From contig NZ_CP107989.1 in assembly GCF_041435015.1 (NCBI RefSeq), positions 5,332,001 through 5,396,000 of the forward strand: DNA of 64,000 nucleotides. Direction: 5' to 3'. This DNA is from Streptomyces canus (lineage in GTDB: Bacteria > Actinomycetota > Actinomycetes > Streptomycetales > Streptomycetaceae). A program made the translations under genes and the position numbers. Below, piece after piece: positions 59,725-64,000 of the stretch. The notes below the pieces were generated by a model that worked only from the letters and a program-made list of their open reading frames with translations, did no database searches and had not been told where the DNA came from. Within the stretch, counting starts at the first letter, position 1. Each line of letters opens with the position of its first letter.

Positions 59725-61308
59725 TTAGGGGGTGCCCGTGGGTGAGCCGGTGGGCGAACCCGTGGGCGAGGGGGTCGCTCCCGGCTGGTTGTCCTCCGGG
59801 AGGTGGCGGCTGACCTCCGCCGTCGTGAGGCCGAGGCCGCCGAGTTTGATCTCGTCCCAGGCCTGCAGGCGGCGGGTGTCGCGGTCCATGTAGAGGATCG
59901 ACGCCTCGATGGGGTCGGGGTACTTGCCCTCGACGGCCCGTAGACCGCTGCCGCCGGTGGAGCCCTCCACCCGCAGCCGTGTGCCCTTCTTCATGACCTC
60001 CATCTCCTGGTGGTGGAGGTGGCCCGACAGGATCATCGGGACCTCGCCGTCGACCTCACGGGCCGCCGAGGGCTCGTGGGCGATCGCGAGGTCGACCGGC
60101 GTGCCGGCGGCCCGCTGCTCGCGCAGGGCCGCGGCCAGGCGGTCGCCCGCCGCCTCCTGGGACTCGTCGGCACCCGGGTTCGTGGAGCGGTCGGGGGTGA
60201 ACTGGGGGTCGCCGATGCCCGCGAACCGCAGTCCGGCGATCGTCTCCGCCTTGCCGTTGTCCAGGACGTGGACCCGCTTCAGGGCCTCCATGTAGCGCTG
60301 GGTGGTGAGGGAGTCGTGGTTGCCGCGGACCCAGACGTAGGGCGCGCCGAGGTCGGGGATCGGGTCCAGGAAGCCGTTCTCCGCCGCCGTGCCGTGGTCC
60401 ATGGTGTCGCCGGAGTCGACGATCACGTCGACCTTGTACTGCTCCACGAGCGAGGCGATGATCTTCCAGCTCGCGGGGTTCAGATGGATGTCGGAGACGT
60501 GCAGGACCCGGATGGTGGTGGGGTCCGGCTGGTAGGCGGGGAGGGTGGACGTGACGTCGTAGAGCTTCGTCACGTTCGTCACCAGGCGGGCCAACTCCTT
60601 CTGGTAGACGTCGAATTCGGTGACGATGCTGCGCGCGTTGCCGACCAGGGAAGGGGCGGAGGAGAGCAGTCCCGAGAACTTCGGCTCCAGGACGGATTCC
60701 GGGTTCCAGGTGGCGTACGCCGTGCCGCCGCAGGCCGCCAGGAGGGTCAGGGCGAGGCCGCCGGCCGCGAGGGCCCGGCGCGGGCGGCGGTAGACGGCGA
60801 GGCCGAGGGCCGTGGCGCCGGACACCACGGCGACGACGGAGCGGACGGCCAGATCGAGGGTGCCGTGCTCGACGTCCGTCGCGACCTCGTCCTGGAGGCC
60901 GGAGAGACGCTCGGGGTGGTCGACGAGGGCCTGGGAGCGTTCCGGGTCGAGCTGGTCGACGTTGACGTCGAGGCGGACGGGCGCCTGGTGGCTGTCCAGC
61001 TGGAGCGCGCCGAGCGGGGACACGTTGATCTTCGTGCCGCCGGAGAGGGACGGGCGCAGGGTCATCGTCGTGTTCATGGGGCCGACCGGGACCCGGACGT
61101 TGCCGACGATCAGCAGACCCAGCCATGCGCCCAGAAGGACGACGGCGACCAGGCCGAGGGCGCGGGCCCAGGGGTGCGGCTGCTGGACGAGCTCGACGGA
61201 CGGGTGGGATCGGCGCCTGCCGTACTGGCGGGCGAGGGCTCGCGGGGGCTTGCGTAGGGCGTTCAGGATGCTCCGGGCGTTCAGGACTGCGGCGGGGACG
61301 CGGGCCAT
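59725..61308 (-). CDS. Membrane-anchored metallophosphoesterase
   Basis: 527 residues. Two hydrophobic segments near 50-70 (LGLVAVVLLGAWLGLLIVG) and 155-210 anchor it. The catalytic domain from about residue 275 has every calcineurin-type block: VSDIHLNP, VDSGDTMDHG, WVRGNHDS, AIAHEPSA and SGHLHHQEM. It would hydrolyse a phosphoester on the outer face of the membrane or at its surface; the substrate is unknown. The C-terminus ends in PTGSPTGSPTGTP, a short Pro/Thr/Gly/Ser repeat. The ATG at 61308 is chosen; upstream frame is Arg/Thr-rich and not protein-like. It diverges from the minizincin gene. Confidence 0.88.
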   Translation of the reverse strand: MARVPAAVLNARSILNALRKPPRALARQYGRRRSHPSVELVQQPHPWARALGLVAVVLLGAWLGLLIVGNVRVPVGPMNTTMTLRPSLSGGTKINVSPLGALQLDSHQAPVRLDVNVDQLDPERSQALVDHPERLSGLQDEVATDVEHGTLDLAVRSVVAVVSGATALGLAVYRRPRRALAAGGLALTLLAACGGTAYATWNPESVLEPKFSGLLSSAPSLVGNARSIVTEFDVYQKELARLVTNVTKLYDVTSTLPAYQPDPTTIRVLHVSDIHLNPASWKIIASLVEQYKVDVIVDSGDTMDHGTAAENGFLDPIPDLGAPYVWVRGNHDSLTTQRYMEALKRVHVLDNGKAETIAGLRFAGIGDPQFTPDRSTNPGADESQEAAGDRLAAALREQRAAGTPVDLAIAHEPSAAREVDGEVPMILSGHLHHQEMEVMKKGTRLRVEGSTGGSGLRAVEGKYPDPIEASILYMDRDTRRLQAWDEIKLGGLGLTTAEVSRHLPEDNQPGATPSPTGSPTGSPTGTP

Positions 61309-61392
61309 TGGTCCCGTATGCCCAAGTCCGCTCGTGGATATGCGGGCGTGCTCATGACTCTCGTACGGATGGTCGTACCGGAGAATGGGCGT

Positions 61393-61743
61393 GTGCTGGA
61401 GATGACGCGCGAGGAGTTCGAGGAACTGGTCGCCGAGGCCCTGGACCGGATTCCGCCGGAGTTGACGCGGCTGATGGACAACGTCGCGGTGTTCGTCGAG
61501 GACGAACCGCCGGCGGACGATCCCGAGCTGCTCGGGCTGTACGAGGGCACTCCGCTGACCGACCGGGGCGAGTGGTACGCCGGGGTGCTGCCGGACCGCA
61601 TCACGATCTACCGGGGGCCGACGCTGCGGATGTGCGATGCGCGGGAGGACGTCGTCGCGGAGACCGAGGTGACGGTCGTGCACGAGATCGCCCATCACTT
61701 CGGGATCGACGACGCGCGGCTGCACGCACTCGGTTACGGCTGA
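61393..61743 (+). CDS. Minizincin-type metallopeptidase family protein
   Basis: 116 residues. The zinc motif HEIAHHFGIDD (HExxHxxxxxD) near the C-terminus defines the small zincin-like group (DUF1025-like). MTREEFEELVAEALDRIPPE and LMDNVAVFVEDEPP in the first half are the family hallmarks. Size and sequence match proteins whose peptidase activity has not been clearly shown. The GTG at 61393 has GGAG nine bases upstream; starts further upstream are open but less family-like. It is divergent from the phosphoesterase gene. Confidence 0.88.
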   Translation: MLEMTREEFEELVAEALDRIPPELTRLMDNVAVFVEDEPPADDPELLGLYEGTPLTDRGEWYAGVLPDRITIYRGPTLRMCDAREDVVAETEVTVVHEIAHHFGIDDARLHALGYG

Positions 61744-61833
61744 GTCCGTTTCGAACGGGGCGCGTGTCCTCTTGTGGGCGGCGGGAGTTGGGCAGGTTGA
61801 CTTTTTGACGACCGCCCTCGGAGGTGGCTGCTC

Positions 61834-62346
61834 GTGCGCCCCTTGTACGTACCCGTCCGTCTGGCCGCCACGGTCATGGCCGTCGCCGCCGCCGCGGGTT
61901 GCATGAGCGTGGGCGGGGACGGCGGAGACGGCGGCGCGAAGCCGTCGCACTCCGCCGGCGAGCGGGGCGGTGAGGCGCCGGACGGGGGATCCGCGGGCTC
62001 GGGCGGTTCCGTGGGGCTCGGCGGGGCGGGCCCGGACGGCAAGCACGGCAAGCACAAGGGCAAGGGCGGCGAGGAGCCGGCGTCCGCGTCGGCGTCGGCC
62101 TCGGCGAGTGCGCCGGCCTCCGCGGGGGCGAAGCCGGGGACGTCGGCCCAGCCGGTGCCGTCGGCGACGGGGAGCGACCCGGCGCCCACGCATACGCTCG
62201 ATCCGGAGCCGCCGGCGTCCAGCGAGCCGCCCGCGTCGCCCACACCGTCGCCGCCGCCCGCCGAACCGTCGTCGTCGGCGCAGCCGGAGACGGGCCCGCA
62301 GCTGAGCCAGCGGGAGCCGGCGCCCACGGCGGGGTCGCCGGTGTGA
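61834..62346 (+). CDS. Low-complexity secreted lipoprotein-like protein
   Basis: 170 residues from a GTG. The signal peptide ends in VMAVAAAAGCMSVGG, a probable lipobox with Cys23. The mature part is disordered: a Gly/Lys stretch (KHGKHKGKGGEE), an alternating Ser-Ala run (SASASASASAPASA) and a Pro/Ser tail. No domain is recognised. It may be a wall-spanning or cationic surface protein. The DEAD-box helicase gene follows after 239 bases. Confidence 0.6.
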   Translation: MRPLYVPVRLAATVMAVAAAAGCMSVGGDGGDGGAKPSHSAGERGGEAPDGGSAGSGGSVGLGGAGPDGKHGKHKGKGGEEPASASASASASAPASAGAKPGTSAQPVPSATGSDPAPTHTLDPEPPASSEPPASPTPSPPPAEPSSSAQPETGPQLSQREPAPTAGSPV

Positions 62347-62585
62347 CGGACCCCGTGAAAGGCCCCGAGTGACCTCGGATACATACGAGAGGATCGGTTT
62401 GCCTTCGGGGGCGATGGGTGCGTATGGTTATAGATCGTTTGATCATTTGCCCGGCGCCAAAGCAGAAGCGCGCCGTGTGGCGCGTTCTCTCCCTTGCCGT
62501 GGCTGACCGCATAGAGGCGGTCGTATTGCGAATCACGGAGTTGACGGGCGCGTGCCGACGAGACTCCGGAAGGTTTCGCATACGC
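62347..62585 (+). promoter_or_regulatory. Promoter and structured leader of the DEAD-box helicase gene
   Basis: The 239-base gap turns AT-richer around 62385-62450. TTGCCT at 62399 and TATGGT at 62423 lie 18 bases apart as promoter hexamers, with TATAGA just after. The likely leader contains two hairpins, GCGCGCC-GTGT-GGCGCGT near 62470 and GACCGC-ATAGAG-GCGGTC near 62505. GGAAGG stands about ten bases before the ATG. Leaders of cold-induced helicases are often structured, so post-transcriptional control is plausible. Confidence 0.45.
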
Positions 62586-64000
62586 ATGTCCATTTCCAGT
62601 ACTGATCACGTCGTCGTGCCCGAGAACGAGGGCACGGAGGAGACTGTCGAGGTCACCTTCGCGGACCTCGGTCTCCCCGAGGGCGTTGTGCGCAAGCTCG
62701 CCCAGAACGGCGTGACCACCCCCTTCCCGATCCAGGCCGCGACCATCCCGGACGCCCTGGCCGGCAAGGACATCCTCGGCCGTGGCCGCACCGGCTCCGG
62801 CAAGACCCTCTCCTTCGGTCTGCCGGCCATGACGCGTCTCGCCGGTGGCCGCACCGAGAAGCACAAGCCGCGCGCCGTCATCCTCACCCCGACCCGTGAG
62901 CTCGCGATGCAGGTCGCGGACGCCCTCCAGCCCTACGGCGACGTCCTCGGCCTCAAGATGAAGGTCGTCTGCGGCGGTACGTCGATGGGCAACCAGATCT
63001 ACGCCCTCGAGCGCGGCGTCGACATCCTCGTCGCCACCCCGGGCCGACTGCGCGACATCATCAACCGTGGCGCCTGCTCCCTGGAGAACGTCGAGGTCGC
63101 CGTCCTCGACGAGGCCGACCAGATGTCCGACCTGGGCTTCCTGCCCGAGGTCACCGAACTGCTCGACCAGATCCCGGCCGGCGGCCAGCGGATGCTGTTC
63201 TCGGCCACGATGGAGAACGAGATCTCCACGCTGGTCAAGCGCTACCTGAGCAACCCGGTCACGCACGAGGTCGACAGCGCCCAGGGCAACGTCACGACCA
63301 TGTCGCACCACATCCTGATCGTGAAGCCCAAGGACAAGGCGCCGGTCACCGCGGCCATCGCCTCCCGCAAGGGCCGCACCATCATCTTCGTCCGCACCCA
63401 GCTGGGCGCCGACCGCATCGCCGAGCAGCTGTGCGACTCCGGTGTGAAGGCCGACGCGCTGCACGGCGGTATGACGCAGGGCGCGCGCACCCGTGTGCTG
63501 GAGGACTTCAAGAAGGGCTACGTCAACGCGCTCGTCGCGACCGACGTCGCCGCCCGTGGCATCCACGTCGACGGCATCGACCTGGTCCTGAACGTGGACC
63601 CGGCCGGCGACCACAAGGACTACCTGCACCGTGCAGGGCGTACCGCTCGCGCGGGCCGCACCGGCACGGTCGTGTCCCTGTCCCTGCCGCACCAGCGCCG
63701 GCAGATCTTCCGGCTGATGGAGGACGCGGGCGTCGACGCCGGGCGTCACATCATCAACTCCGGTACGGCCTTCGAGCCCGAGGTCGCCGAGATCACCGGC
63801 GCCCGGTCGATGACCGAGGTCCAGTCCGAGTCCGCGGCCAACGTGGCTCAGCAGGCCGAGCGCGAGGTCGCCCAGCTCACCAAGGAGCTCGAGCGGGCGC
63901 AGCGCCGCGCGACCGAGCTGCGTGAGGAGGCCGACCGCCTGGTGGCCCGGGCCGCCCGCGAGCGCGGTGAGGACCCGGAGTCGGCGGTCGCCGAGGCACA
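62586..64000 (+). CDS. DEAD-box ATP-dependent RNA helicase, cut by the window end
   Basis: 471 residues are present and the frame is open at the edge. The Q motif region is VTFADLGLPEGVVRKLAQNG followed by TTPFPIQAATIPDALAG. Motif I is GRTGSGKT, Ia PTRELAMQ, Ib ATPGRLRD, motif II VLDEADQMSDLG, motif III FSATM, IV IIFVRTQ, V ATDVAARGIHV and VI HRAGRTARAGRTG. After the core, at about residue 415, a coiled-coil, Ala/Arg/Glu-rich extension begins (AERERVAQL-like, ERAQRRATELREEADRL). It remodels RNA or ribosomal precursors in the cytoplasm. The missing C-terminus probably continues as a basic tail. Matches the SCO4096 position as I recall it. Confidence 0.93.
   Translation, partial: MSISSTDHVVVPENEGTEETVEVTFADLGLPEGVVRKLAQNGVTTPFPIQAATIPDALAGKDILGRGRTGSGKTLSFGLPAMTRLAGGRTEKHKPRAVILTPTRELAMQVADALQPYGDVLGLKMKVVCGGTSMGNQIYALERGVDILVATPGRLRDIINRGACSLENVEVAVLDEADQMSDLGFLPEVTELLDQIPAGGQRMLFSATMENEISTLVKRYLSNPVTHEVDSAQGNVTTMSHHILIVKPKDKAPVTAAIASRKGRTIIFVRTQLGADRIAEQLCDSGVKADALHGGMTQGARTRVLEDFKKGYVNALVATDVAARGIHVDGIDLVLNVDPAGDHKDYLHRAGRTARAGRTGTVVSLSLPHQRRQIFRLMEDAGVDAGRHIINSGTAFEPEVAEITGARSMTEVQSESAANVAQQAEREVAQLTKELERAQRRATELREEADRLVARAARERGEDPESAVAEA

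Noticed and set aside
1..64000. Biosynthetic gene cluster, prophage or defence island
   Set aside because: Apart from the integrase scar and the siderophore-linked genes, the window is conserved core chromosome. No polyketide, peptide-synthetase, phage structural, restriction or other defence genes were seen.

Overview
The window is a high-GC actinobacterial chromosome segment, almost certainly from the conserved core of a Streptomyces. The evidence is the very high third-position GC, the frequent GTG starts, the adjacent sigma factor genes matching sigN and sigF, bldC, an lsr2-like gene, a tRNA-deaminase-associated gene, DUF3073, and the purD/purC/purSQL/purF/purM layout. The gene order fits what I recall of the S. 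coelicolor SCO4034-SCO4096 region; that comparison is from memory, not a search.

Layout. 1-8.2 kb: end of a membrane glycosyltransferase, an MFS pump with its TetR regulator, a flavin/F420 oxidoreductase, a methyltransferase, and a MarR-controlled cassette of an MFS transporter fused to carboxypeptidase-regulatory-like repeats plus a YceI protein carrying the same module. 8.2-15.4 kb: sigN, sigF, tRNA-Ser(CGA), tadA and its partner, and upp, punctuated by two copies of a roughly 430-base palindromic intergenic repeat. 15.5-20.3 kb: a HerA-like ATPase, small proteins, a degenerate tandem repeat of about 200 bases, an HdeD-like membrane protein and a DNA repair protein. 19.5-24.3 kb: a divergent iron-box locus (siderophore-interacting protein facing a penicillin-acylase-like protein and a siderophore-type acyltransferase, then a cupin and an SDR). 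24.3-28.4 kb: a CopC/CopD protein, a DUF72 protein, an SDR, and a frameshifted integrase remnant beside tRNA-Ser(GGA). 28.5-32.5 kb: SRP RNA, dnaX and purD. 32.8-37 kb: a degenerate M48-like membrane protein and a dimethylformamidase-like protein with a TTA codon. 37-42.3 kb: purC, three tRNA-Gly genes, and an ABC exporter with a two-component system. 42.4-50.8 kb: lsr2-like gene, purSQL, a mycothiol-dependent-type enzyme, a META lipoprotein, purF and purM. 50.8-64 kb: DUF3073, valine dehydrogenase, bldC, hrpA, four tRNAs, a metallophosphoesterase, a minizincin, a lipoprotein and a DEAD-box helicase cut by the window edge.

How it works together. Seven purine genes supply most of the IMP pathway: purF, purD, purSQL, purM and purC catalyse PRPP to SAICAR, apart from the purN and purE/K steps, which are not here. 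Developmental control is concentrated in sigN, sigF and bldC, and a bldA-type TTA codon marks one further gene.

The most unusual structure is at 38.66-39.0 kb. The junction between a sensor kinase and its response regulator, normally a few bases, has become an array of eleven copies of a 34/35-base unit. Every copy carries a GTGA stop/start overlap, and each mini-frame opened by one copy closes exactly at another copy. In principle this gives an unbroken chain of coupled mini-ORFs from the kinase stop to the regulator start.
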